This document shows, one piece after another, positions 1 to 6,937 of a stretch of DNA of 17,290 nt. The position numbers were made by a program, and so were the translations under genes. The notes below the pieces were generated by a model. That model saw only the letters and a list, made by a program, of their open reading frames with translations, searched no databases and was not told the origin of the DNA. The DNA comes from Pirellulaceae bacterium (GTDB taxonomy: Bacteria > Planctomycetota > Planctomycetia > Pirellulales > Pirellulaceae): NCBI GenBank assembly GCA_013002105.1, contig JABDKS010000722.1, positions 1 to 17,290 on the forward strand, read 5' to 3'. The stretch's first letter is position 1; every line of letters begins with the position of its first letter.

Positions 1-199
1 ATCCCACTCACGCCGGGTCTGCATGCGGCGGTTGTTCTCCGCTGAAGTCGTAAGCACACATCCCACTGCCATCCGTGATCGTAGGTGTACTGTTCGCGTC
101 GTAGCAGTATCTTTCCTTAACCGTGCCGCTTGAATCGGTCAGCGCTGTGATGGAGTATTGTTGGGTGCGGTGGTAGTAGGCGTGTGACGACTTGTGCGG
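1..199 (-). pseudogene. RHS-repeat protein remnant, frameshifted and truncated
   Basis: Reading the minus strand from about 181 downwards gives AYYHRTQQYSITALTDSSG, then VKERYCYDAN and STPTITDGSG. This is the usual RHS/YD-repeat core (YYYHTDxLGSVTALTDSSGxVVERYxYDxxGxPTI). The frame stays open only from 199 and is closed upstream by TAG at 200-202. After the motif this frame reaches TGA at 8-10. A +1 shift near 50-55 restores an RHS-like sequence, SAENNRR then MQTRREWD (compare NNRYxFTGREWD), which continues past the left edge. So the piece has lost its 5' part and carries at least one frameshift. RHS proteins are large secreted or polymorphic-toxin-type proteins, but nothing here suggests a working product. 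A sequencing error at the shift is possible but would not explain the missing upstream part. Confidence 0.72.
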
Positions 200-232
200 C
201 TATGACTGGAGGTGATGGTTGGGAGTGGCTCG

Positions 233-3200
233 TTAATCCTGTTTTTTGGCTCGGCGTTTGGCTTCGAGTAGGCGTTCGGTGTAACTGGGGCCTTCGGGCT
301 GGGCTGTCTGCTGACTGCTGGCGGCGGGTTTGGATTTGGGGCTTGTTGTCATGTCGCTTAAGTCGACGGCATCGGCGGTTGCGTCTACGGTCGTGGGTTC
401 GAAGCGGACGCTGGCTCGACGTTTTTCGAGCGAATCGCCGATGGCTTCCTTGTTGCGTTGCAGTGCGTCCAGCCGTGCTGTGACTTCAGCGTCCTTCTCG
501 TCGGACCCGCCCCGAAGCTTCTTCAGGCCTGCACCGATCCAACCGAAGTTGATCGCGACGCGGCGGACGAACACGTCGGCCAAGAAAACGCAACATCCGG
601 CCAAGACAAACCACGGCCAGGCGTCTCGAATGCTGCGGGCCAACGCCAGTCCACCACGGAATGAATTGGAATCGACCAGTTCTTCGCTGGGTTGATTGCC
701 CAGCGGCGCGGTGACTTGTCCGGCCGTTCCGCCTTTGGGCTCGACGGCTGCGAGCGTCTCGATCAATTCCTGATTGGTTTCGCGGACACGATATTCTGCG
801 CTGTAGGGAACGGTGACACCAGTTGTCAGGGGTGCTGAACCGGGGGCGGGTACGACGTTGATGAAATAGCTGCCGGCAGCGTCGGCGGGGAAGGAGCCGA
901 CATAGCGACCGGGGGCTTCTTGTCGCATTCGCAATGAGATCGGTTTTAGGTCGGGATCAAGCGCAGTGGCATTCATGTCCAGGAAGTTTAAAAACGAATC
1001 GTCCTTGTCGAGCGCGTTGACCACGATTTGGACTTCGCCATCGCGGACTTGGGTGGCGATCGTGAATTTGCCGTTGTCGCTGGTCGGTCGCATTAGCCAG
1101 CGAACGAGTTGACTGAAAAATTTGTCGTAGCCACCCCAATCGTTCCATTGGCCCGCCCAACGAGCGCCGGCGTCGGTGGTCAGCACGGCGGAGCGGCCAA
1201 AGCCGTAGGGCCAGACGGCCAGGACGGTGGCATTTTCGGGTTGTTGAGGTTTGGGCGATTGGATCAACACCTGCGCCAACGGGCTGTCTTTGGTTTGGGT
1301 GAAAACGAAACCGCGGATCGGAGGCAGTACGGGATCGATTCCGTCGAGCAGAGCGTGGGGAAAGATGATTTGTGGGACGACGCCGCCGGGTGGCTCGAAG
1401 ACCAACGGTCGTGCGACGCGTCTTGCTTCGCGCTGAAAGATTCGCGGTAGTGCTTTGCCGGATGCGACAGCGTAATACTTTCCGCCCGTGGCGGTCGCGA
1501 TATTTCGCAATCGACGGCTTTCGGTCAAACCGTGCGAAGCGACGGCGACGGTGCTGATAGTAATGTTGTTTTTCTTGAATGACGCAATCGTTGCCGGCGA
1601 CGGATCGCTGGGGTCGCCATCGCTGATGATGATCGAATGTTTGACCGACGCGTTGGCCCGACTCAGTGCGGCGACGGCCATCCGCATGGCGGGATCAAAT
1701 TGGGGCATGTCGCCGGGTGTCATGCGGCCAATCGCTGCGAGCATTGCTTTGCGATTCGGACCGACTTCCAGGAGTCCTTTGTTGCCACCCCAGAGCCAAG
1801 AGTCTCCTTTCATCGACCAATGGAGGACGCCACCGAGATCGGCGGGGCCGAGCTGTTCGATGGCGGCGCGAGCGATGACTTTTTGCCAGTGGTTGCCGTC
1901 GGCCATTTCGCTGGCGTGCATGATCAAAGCGAGGGCACCGACCGCTTCGACTTTGGTGTTTTTGATTTTGAAATCGACCGGCATCGCCTTTTCGATTTCG
2001 GTACCGGTCCAACCGCCGGCACCCAGGGCTTCGGGACCACCGATCATCAGCAACCCGGCGCCGAGTTGCTGTGTGTTGCGAACGAGCATTCCGATTTGAT
2101 CGTCCGAAAACGAGGTGATCTGATCGGTGCTATCGCCGCTGACGCGTGGAACGCCGGCAAGGATCACGGCATCATAGGCTTGCAATTCGGCAAGCGATCC
2201 GAACAACTGGTCGCTGTACTGTTGTACGACTTCGATGTTGGAATCCCGGAGGGCGTCGATCATCAAATCAAAGTCACCTTCCTGACTGCGATCTTCGATC
2301 AGTAGTACGCGACCTTTGCCACGGACGTAGGTGTAGGCAGTGGCGCTATTGTTTTGGTACAGGCCGTCATCATCTTCGCCTTCGGGGACAATTTCTGCTT
2401 TGTAAATGTAGGGTGCGGGTTGATCGATCGTGTGTTGCATCGGGATAACGGTTTTGCCCGGTCCGACGTCGATCGTTTCTTCCAGCAGGAGGCTTTCGTT
2501 GCCGCCGACGATTTGCTTGACTCGCAATTTTGCTTTGGTTGTCCGTTGGTCGCCATCGTCGGCGTACTTGCGGATGACGACTTGGGCTGGAAACGGTTGA
2601 CCTTTGCGGATGTTGGTCGGCAGGTCGATTTTTTCAAGCAGCAGTTCGGCTTTGGCGTCCAAGAGCACGGGTACGACATCGATACCGATACCCGATGCAG
2701 CGATTCTCGCAGCGAGTTTTCGCGCGTGGCCTAAATTTTCGTTGCCGTCGGTAACGATCACGATGCGCCGCGCGGTGTCTTCGGGCATCGACGCTTGGGC
2801 CAGGTTGAGAGCCGATTCCATGTTGGTAGCGTCGGGACGATCCAACAGGCCTTCGAGGCGTCGCAAATGAATGTCGTCATCGAACGGCGGAATTTCGATC
2901 GATGCATCGCGACCAAACACCACGATCCCCGCGCGGTCTTCGCGTGCTCGGTCTCGGTGACGGCGGACATTGCGGACGACGTAGTCCAGCATGACTTGTC
3001 GTTTTGCCAGCGGGATGCTTTCGGATTGATCCAACAAATACATCACGGTGACTTTGTCGCTGATCCAGACCATCTGTACTCCGGCGAGCGCCAGTACGAT
3101 GACAGTCCAAACGGCGGTTCGTAATAGCAGAGCGAACCAGCGACGGATTTTTCCCAGGACACTGAGCGATTCGTATCCAATCCACCACAAAATGGGTAGT

Positions 3201-3256
3201 CCGAGCAACAGCCACAAATAACCGGGGTGATCGAAGCCGAGCCGGAAAGGAAGCAT
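233..3256 (-). CDS. Membrane-anchored VWA-domain protein with GATase-like domain
   Basis: This 1007-residue protein has two N-terminal membrane helices (about 12-28 and 46-62) and a C-terminal one (about 880-897), followed by a charged tail that ends rich in Lys/Arg. A von Willebrand factor A domain follows the second helix (about 68-200). Its metal-site motif DQSES is at 76-80, with a Thr at about 144 and VTDG at 168-171. Residues about 315-425 look like the class I glutamine-amidotransferase-like fold common in this family, with the loop MIGGPEALGAGG and no obvious catalytic Cys. A second, degenerate VWA-like stretch (IIISDGDPSDPS, 542-553) spans about 438-600. Relatives are frequent in planctomycetes and their function is not established; assembly or scaffolding at the cytoplasmic membrane is inference. 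The ATG start lacks a clear ribosome site. The CPBP protease gene lies 45 bp upstream on the same strand, so co-transcription is likely. Confidence 0.85.
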   Translation of the reverse strand: MLPFRLGFDHPGYLWLLLGLPILWWIGYESLSVLGKIRRWFALLLRTAVWTVIVLALAGVQMVWISDKVTVMYLLDQSESIPLAKRQVMLDYVVRNVRRHRDRAREDRAGIVVFGRDASIEIPPFDDDIHLRRLEGLLDRPDATNMESALNLAQASMPEDTARRIVIVTDGNENLGHARKLAARIAASGIGIDVVPVLLDAKAELLLEKIDLPTNIRKGQPFPAQVVIRKYADDGDQRTTKAKLRVKQIVGGNESLLLEETIDVGPGKTVIPMQHTIDQPAPYIYKAEIVPEGEDDDGLYQNNSATAYTYVRGKGRVLLIEDRSQEGDFDLMIDALRDSNIEVVQQYSDQLFGSLAELQAYDAVILAGVPRVSGDSTDQITSFSDDQIGMLVRNTQQLGAGLLMIGGPEALGAGGWTGTEIEKAMPVDFKIKNTKVEAVGALALIMHASEMADGNHWQKVIARAAIEQLGPADLGGVLHWSMKGDSWLWGGNKGLLEVGPNRKAMLAAIGRMTPGDMPQFDPAMRMAVAALSRANASVKHSIIISDGDPSDPSPATIASFKKNNITISTVAVASHGLTESRRLRNIATATGGKYYAVASGKALPRIFQREARRVARPLVFEPPGGVVPQIIFPHALLDGIDPVLPPIRGFVFTQTKDSPLAQVLIQSPKPQQPENATVLAVWPYGFGRSAVLTTDAGARWAGQWNDWGGYDKFFSQLVRWLMRPTSDNGKFTIATQVRDGEVQIVVNALDKDDSFLNFLDMNATALDPDLKPISLRMRQEAPGRYVGSFPADAAGSYFINVVPAPGSAPLTTGVTVPYSAEYRVRETNQELIETLAAVEPKGGTAGQVTAPLGNQPSEELVDSNSFRGGLALARSIRDAWPWFVLAGCCVFLADVFVRRVAINFGWIGAGLKKLRGGSDEKDAEVTARLDALQRNKEAIGDSLEKRRASVRFEPTTVDATADAVDLSDMTTSPKSKPAASSQQTAQPEGPSYTERLLEAKRRAKKQD

Positions 3257-3270
3257 GTTGGATGTCCACC

Positions 3271-3287
3271 GTCATGGGATGCATGAC
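3271..3287. other. Small inverted repeat between VWA and CPBP genes
   Basis: GTCATG and CATGAC flank a 5-base loop within the 45-bp gap between the CPBP protease gene and the VWA gene. There is no U-run, so it is not an intrinsic terminator. It could be an mRNA hairpin near the start of the VWA message, or chance. Confidence 0.3.
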
Positions 3288-3301
3288 GAAACGGGATAGG
3301 A

Positions 3302-4366
3302 TTAGGAAGCCGAATCGTGCGGCTGTGGTGTATCGTCGATGGGGGCTGAGACGCCGGTGTCGAGTGCCAGTGGGGTCACGCCGGGCTCCCGATGCACGCT
3401 GGGCTGTCGATAATAGATCGACGCCAGCACCACCACCGCTGCTCCAATGATACCGGCTCCCAGGATTGAAAGCGAAACCACGATCGTGGGAAGCTCCAAA
3501 ACGTCGGTTTTGTCGGCCGGGGCGGTGGCAGCCCCGATCACGCTGATCACGTTGTTGACGAAATGGGCAATCATGGCTGGGAACAACGATCCGCTGCGCC
3601 AAACGACGAATCCGAGGAAAAGCCCCAGCGGAAAGACAGCGACGCTGTGGACAAAGTCCAGGTGGAAGCCGGCGAACAGAATGGATGCGACCAGGACACC
3701 GGCGGTGGGCCCAAATGATCGAGCGAGTCGCGTTTGGACGTAGCCGCGAAACAGGATCTCTTCGCAGATCGCCGGCGTGATACCAATCATCAGTGCCAGC
3801 GGAATCAGGAATCCCGATTCGCTGTGACCTCGGAACACGCTGGTCATCATTTTTAACGAGTCGCTCTCGGTCATGAAGATCCCGAGTACGGCCGACGAGA
3901 CCAATCCCACCAGTGGCGCCGCAGCGGCAGTCGCGATCCAAGCCCAGATCGGCCAATGTCCGCGAACGAGCGACAGACGTCTGCGAATTTCGATGGGCGA
4001 CATCCAAGCCGCAATCACCGCGGGCACCAGTAACATCAACTGGGGCGGAACGACCATCAAGCAGAACCCGATGCGTGATTCCAAGATAGTTCGCAAGAAC
4101 GTTTCGTCGGTCAGTCGGCGCGGGTCGAGTTCCCCGTGAACGATCAGCATGGCGACGAACACCATCAACGAACTGAACACCAAGCACATGGCAAACGCGA
4201 CACCAGAAACCGCCAGCGCGGTCCACCATCGCGGACGCGCCGAACCGCCGCTTACCAGCATAGTTTCGATCGGGGCCACGCGGTCAAAGGAGGTTGCCGA
4301 TGGATGTGGCATCCTTGCCGATGGCGGCGCGGTGGAATCAGGATCGAAATCGTCCGACGTGGTCAT
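3302..4366 (-). CDS. CPBP-family intramembrane glutamic protease
   Basis: The 354-residue product has a soluble, Pro/Ser-rich N-terminus (about 1-45) and several hydrophobic segments, at about 49-76, 99-121, 138-164, 187-200, 219-252, 258-280 and 292-317. The CPBP (CAAX protease and bacteriocin-processing, Abi) signature is complete. EEILFRGYVQTRL at 202-214 carries the catalytic Glu pair and Arg, FAGFH at 231-235 supplies the second-motif His, and HFVNN at 268-272 gives the third motif. Family members are membrane proteases or membrane proteins tied to CAAX processing, bacteriocin immunity or anti-sigma cleavage; the substrate cannot be told here. The tail after 318 is polar. It precedes the VWA gene by 45 bp and follows pabA by about 160 bp on the same strand. 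The start is ATG with a weak AAAGA upstream. Confidence 0.88.
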   Translation of the reverse strand: MTTSDDFDPDSTAPPSARMPHPSATSFDRVAPIETMLVSGGSARPRWWTALAVSGVAFAMCLVFSSLMVFVAMLIVHGELDPRRLTDETFLRTILESRIGFCLMVVPPQLMLLVPAVIAAWMSPIEIRRRLSLVRGHWPIWAWIATAAAAPLVGLVSSAVLGIFMTESDSLKMMTSVFRGHSESGFLIPLALMIGITPAICEEILFRGYVQTRLARSFGPTAGVLVASILFAGFHLDFVHSVAVFPLGLFLGFVVWRSGSLFPAMIAHFVNNVISVIGAATAPADKTDVLELPTIVVSLSILGAGIIGAAVVVLASIYYRQPSVHREPGVTPLALDTGVSAPIDDTPQPHDSAS

Positions 4367-4482
4367 GATCTTTATTCGCCAGCAAACGCATTGTCTGTTT
4401 GGCGAAATTCCTTTGTCGAAATTCCTGGGACGTGGTGAAAGAGAACTATCAGTTTCTCATTGTAAGTCGTTGACCCCTGTGC

Positions 4483-4510
4483 GTCGAAGCGGGTTGGTCG
4501 AAGCGTGTTG
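4483..4510. repeat. 14-bp tandem duplication
   Basis: GTCGAAGCGGGTTG (4483-4496) is followed directly by GTCGAAGCGTGTTG (4497-4510), differing at one base. It lies just past the 3' end of pabA/trpG, in the 159-bp gap before the CPBP gene. It looks like a local slippage duplication; no function is visible. Confidence 0.6.
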
Positions 4511-4525
4511 TAGGTCGCAGCGGGA

Positions 4526-5104
4526 TTACCAGTTCAAAAAACGTGTCAGCAACTGAATTCCTGGTTCGGTCAAAAAACTTTCGGGATGAAATTGCCAGCC
4601 TTCGATGGGAAATTCTTTGTGACGAACGCCCATGATTTGACGTTGACCGCCGGTATCTGTCCACGCGGAGACGTAGAGGTCATCGGGCAATGATTCGGGT
4701 TCGATGACCAGGCTATGGTAACGGGTGGCGACAAATGGGTTGGGCAAGTCGGTAAACAGACCTTGGTTGTCGTGTTCAATCGCGTCGGTCTTGCCGTGCA
4801 TCAATTCGGGTGCACGAATGATTTTGCCACCGAAGGCTTGTCCGATCGATTGATGTCCCAGGCAGACGCCGAGCAGCGGAATGCGACCAGCGAAGTGCTG
4901 GATACACTGCACGCTGATTCCGGCTTCGTTGGGAGTGCACGGACCGGGCGACACGAGCAGACGTGATGGGGAGAGTTGATCGAGTTGATCAATGGACAAT
5001 TCATCATTGCGAAAAACTCGCACGTCGACACGAGGGTCGATCTCCCCGAGTCGCTGAACGAGGTTGTAAGTAAAGGAATCGTAGTTGTCGATGACGACGA
5101 CCAT
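4526..5104 (-). CDS. pabA/trpG: Anthranilate/aminodeoxychorismate synthase glutaminase subunit (PabA/TrpG)
   Basis: The 192-residue class I glutamine amidotransferase subunit releases ammonia from glutamine for a chorismate-using partner (TrpE or PabB), which is not in the window. It therefore serves tryptophan or p-aminobenzoate (folate, methanopterin) synthesis. The N-terminus VVVIDNYDSFTYNLVQ is diagnostic. The oxyanion loop SPGPCTPNEAG is at 52-62, the nucleophile Cys is at 81 in GVCLGHQ, and the catalytic His/Glu are at 173 and 175 in FHPES. Length matches the family. I chose the ATG at 5104 because the family starts at the VVVIDNYDSF strand; the frame stays open upstream to a possible start at 5233, but those 43 residues are not family-like. 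PabA and TrpG cannot be told apart by sequence alone, and many bacteria share one subunit. Confidence 0.93.
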   Translation of the reverse strand: MVVVIDNYDSFTYNLVQRLGEIDPRVDVRVFRNDELSIDQLDQLSPSRLLVSPGPCTPNEAGISVQCIQHFAGRIPLLGVCLGHQSIGQAFGGKIIRAPELMHGKTDAIEHDNQGLFTDLPNPFVATRYHSLVIEPESLPDDLYVSAWTDTGGQRQIMGVRHKEFPIEGWQFHPESFLTEPGIQLLTRFLNW

Positions 5105-5188
5105 GGCGCAATCTTTGGTGCCCGTGTCAATGGTAAAAGTGTGATGAACAAAAAAGATATTCTTTACGCTGGTCGACGTAAACGCTCT

Positions 5189-5217
5189 TTGGTCCGCCGA
5201 GAGCCCCTGCGTATAAT
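5189..5217 (+). promoter_or_regulatory. Candidate sigma70-like promoter for the 5429-6799 pair
   Basis: A perfect -10 box TATAAT (5212-5217) sits 17 bp downstream of TTGGTC (5189-5194). It points toward the DUF2617-like gene and would give a leader of about 200 nt. The -35 match is modest, so this is a prediction from consensus only. Confidence 0.4.
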
Positions 5218-5350
5218 GAGGCCGTGGAAACATTCCCCGATAGCTGATTTCGATCTGAGATCTCGCACTGCCGTGGGTAGGTTAACCATATACTAAGAGT
5301 TGGTTGCTGAACATTTGCGGCAGGAAGCCCATTGTAAATTGCTTGTGAGA

Positions 5351-5425
5351 ATGAGTAGTTACGAATTCAGCAAAGGACTGATGGCCGTTGAAAGTCAGTG
5401 GCCGTTGGTTTTCGTGTTTCATTGA
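5351..5425 (+). other. Possible 24-codon upstream ORF in the leader
   Basis: An ATG at 5351 opens a short frame, MSSYEFSKGLMAV and so on, which ends with TGA at 5423-5425. That is three bases before the TTG taken as the start of the next gene and in the same frame. A second in-frame ATG at 5381 has AAAGGA shortly upstream. It may be a leader peptide or coupling ORF, or chance; there is no family resemblance. Confidence 0.2.
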
Positions 5426-5428
5426 CAA

Positions 5429-6010
5429 TTGGATACTATTGCTGTGCTTTCGGTTCGTCCCAAAGTCGCCGAGTTAGCGTTTCACGTTTTCAGTCGGTCG
5501 CTGCACCCGGAACTTTATACGGTTCACAAGTCACGCCGTATTGAGCGGAGTGAGTACCAAGCGAGCATCGACATCACCAATTGCGGCCATGTGGTCACTT
5601 GGAAAGCCGGGAATGAATCCGCCGGAGGTGTGTCAGGTGGTGTGACGGTTTGCGAAGTCGCCACCAGTGCTCATCAACCTCTACCCAAACGACGCTGTTT
5701 GTTGACGAAACCGCTGAAGGGCAGTCGCACAGAAAAAGCGAAGTGTCATGGTGGGATCGAGTATCGAACACATTTTCAGCTCGAACCGGTCGAGCCCGAT
5801 CTGTTCTGGATGGTCCAGCAGCAGCTGGGACAACAGCAGACCGAAGGTTTACTGCACATGTTCGACGCCAGTGGACGTATGGCGTTGGGCGCTCTGAGTT
5901 ACATCAGCATCGAAACGCGTCAGCGGTCGATGCGCATGCAAGCGATTCATACGTTTCCAGATGATTACGCAATCGTCAAAGTGGAATCGCTTTTCTCGCT
6001 GCCTAAGTAG
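5429..6010 (+). CDS. DUF2617-like conserved protein, function unknown
   Basis: This 193-residue soluble protein has no signal peptide or membrane helix. Its start LSVRPKVAELAFHVFSRSLH and the later DASGRMALGALSYI resemble the DUF2617 family as I remember it; this is recognition, not a search. A Cys-containing middle (CHGGIEYRTHFQLEP) and a C-terminal strand pattern are visible, but no catalytic motif. The frame opens just after a TGA at 5423. The candidate starts are TTG at 5429 and GTG at 5444, and GTG may be the better fit because it places LSVRPK right at the N-terminus. No clear Shine-Dalgarno precedes either. The stop is 18 bp before the HisA-related gene in the same frame and strand, so the two are probably co-transcribed, and that link is the main clue to its role. 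Confidence 0.75.
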   Translation: MDTIAVLSVRPKVAELAFHVFSRSLHPELYTVHKSRRIERSEYQASIDITNCGHVVTWKAGNESAGGVSGGVTVCEVATSAHQPLPKRRCLLTKPLKGSRTEKAKCHGGIEYRTHFQLEPVEPDLFWMVQQQLGQQQTEGLLHMFDASGRMALGALSYISIETRQRSMRMQAIHTFPDDYAIVKVESLFSLPK

Positions 6011-6013
6011 TCG

Positions 6014-6030
6014 AAATCGAGTTTCGATTT
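6014..6030 (+). promoter_or_regulatory. Hairpin overlapping the start codon of the HisA-related gene
   Basis: AAATCGA (6014-6020), loop GTT, then TCGATTT (6024-6030) form a perfect 7-bp inverted repeat. It fills the gap between the two genes and covers the first two bases of the TTG start at 6029-6031. It could limit initiation so that translation depends on ribosomes arriving from the upstream gene. This is inferred from sequence only. Confidence 0.4.
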
Positions 6031-6799
6031 GAATCTGCTGGACCCCGATACGATCGGATCGTTGATCGGAGTCGTTGATCTAAAGGCGGGCCAGGCGGTC
6101 CATGCGGTGGCCGGTCAACGTGATCAGTACCAGGAGGTTGTGCTGCGTCGTCCGGCTGTGCTGGGTCGACCGAATCAGGGAGGCATTGAAACACCTTGCG
6201 GCGACCCGGAGCGGTTGGCGGCACACTATGCGGCACTGGGGCTGCGGCGTTTGTACATCGCCGATCTGGACGCCATCTGTGGTGGCGCACCGCAAGCATC
6301 CGCCCTATCAGCCCTGATCGCGGATCCGCATTGGGACCAAATTTTGCTCGATCTTGGTTGGCGTGACGATCGCGAAGAGTTGACGGCGCTCGCGTGCCGA
6401 CTTGCTCGTGATCATCGGCAGTTGCAGTTGATCGCCGCGACCGAGGCGGCGGCCGGCCTGGGTTGTTTGGCTTCGCTTGCCGATGCGATCACACCGCAAC
6501 GTGTTCTGGTGGGGATGGACTATCGGGCGGGTCAATTCATCGGTTGTGGGGGGACGGAATCGGATTGGATCCACGAGGCGTCCAGGTTGGGAATCGATCG
6601 GATCGTGGCTCTGGATGTGGCGACGGTGGGGACCGGTAAGATCGACGCCGCCGAAGCATTGTGTCGGCGATTGGCCTCGTTATCGCCCGAGAGTCAGATT
6701 TACTCGGGCGGCGGAATTGGAACCGGGGACGACGTGAGGAGGATGTCCGCTGCCGGCTGCGACGCGTGCTTGGTCGGGACGCGACTGCATCAGTTGTAG
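6029..6799 (+). CDS. HisA/HisF-related TIM-barrel protein
   Basis: The 256-residue product belongs to the HisA/HisF superfamily: VVDLKAGQAVHAVAGQRDQY at 15-34, YIADLDAI at 76-83, VALDVATVGTG at 193-203 and SGGGIGTGDDV at 226-236 mark successive barrel strands and the phosphate-binding half. The VHAVAGxRxxY segment differs from true HisA (VVRLxQG). It matches the archaeal-type HisAF-related family (TIGR00734-like), known from methanogens and from bacteria with tetrahydromethanopterin-linked C1 enzymes. A role near methanopterin or methanofuran cofactor synthesis is inference; true HisA is less likely. TTG at 6029 is the only standard start between the upstream TAG and the first conserved strand, and no Shine-Dalgarno is seen. 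It follows the DUF2617-like gene by 18 bp. The frame between them holds no stop other than that gene's TAG. Confidence 0.8.
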   Translation: MNLLDPDTIGSLIGVVDLKAGQAVHAVAGQRDQYQEVVLRRPAVLGRPNQGGIETPCGDPERLAAHYAALGLRRLYIADLDAICGGAPQASALSALIADPHWDQILLDLGWRDDREELTALACRLARDHRQLQLIAATEAAAGLGCLASLADAITPQRVLVGMDYRAGQFIGCGGTESDWIHEASRLGIDRIVALDVATVGTGKIDAAEALCRRLASLSPESQIYSGGGIGTGDDVRRMSAAGCDACLVGTRLHQL

Positions 6800-6937
6800 C
6801 GGCGTGTTTTTTGTGTGTTGGCCGTGATGGGCAAGTACGGATGTTTTGGCGGTGTCCGGTGGGGTTGGGTACGTCGCGCGTAATGGGGGATTTTGACGAA
6901 GTCCGATACCGGTCGCATCGTTGGCGTCGGCTGGAAT

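Noticed and set aside
184..695. Short plus-strand frames over the 3' end of the VWA gene
   Set aside because: Composition of a shadow frame (Trp/Arg- or Ser/Arg-rich), overlap with the conserved minus-strand gene, no ribosome site.
1488..2305. Plus-strand frames of 203 and 222 codons opposite the VWA gene
   Set aside because: No recognisable motifs and complete overlap with the VWA/GATase-like domains on the other strand.
2877..4229. 450-codon minus-strand frame spanning the VWA and CPBP genes
   Set aside because: Arg-rich, low-complexity translation in a shifted frame over two genes with clear domain motifs; a typical shadow of GC-rich coding DNA.
4404..4426. Two copies of GAAATTCCT 14 bp apart upstream of the CPBP gene
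   Set aside because: Short, AT-rich and without a recognised operator pattern; likely chance, so not listed as a feature.
5105..5233. 43-residue N-terminal extension of PabA/TrpG
   Set aside because: The family begins at the VVVIDNYDSF strand; the extra residues are unlike any PabA/TrpG lead and cover the likely promoter region.
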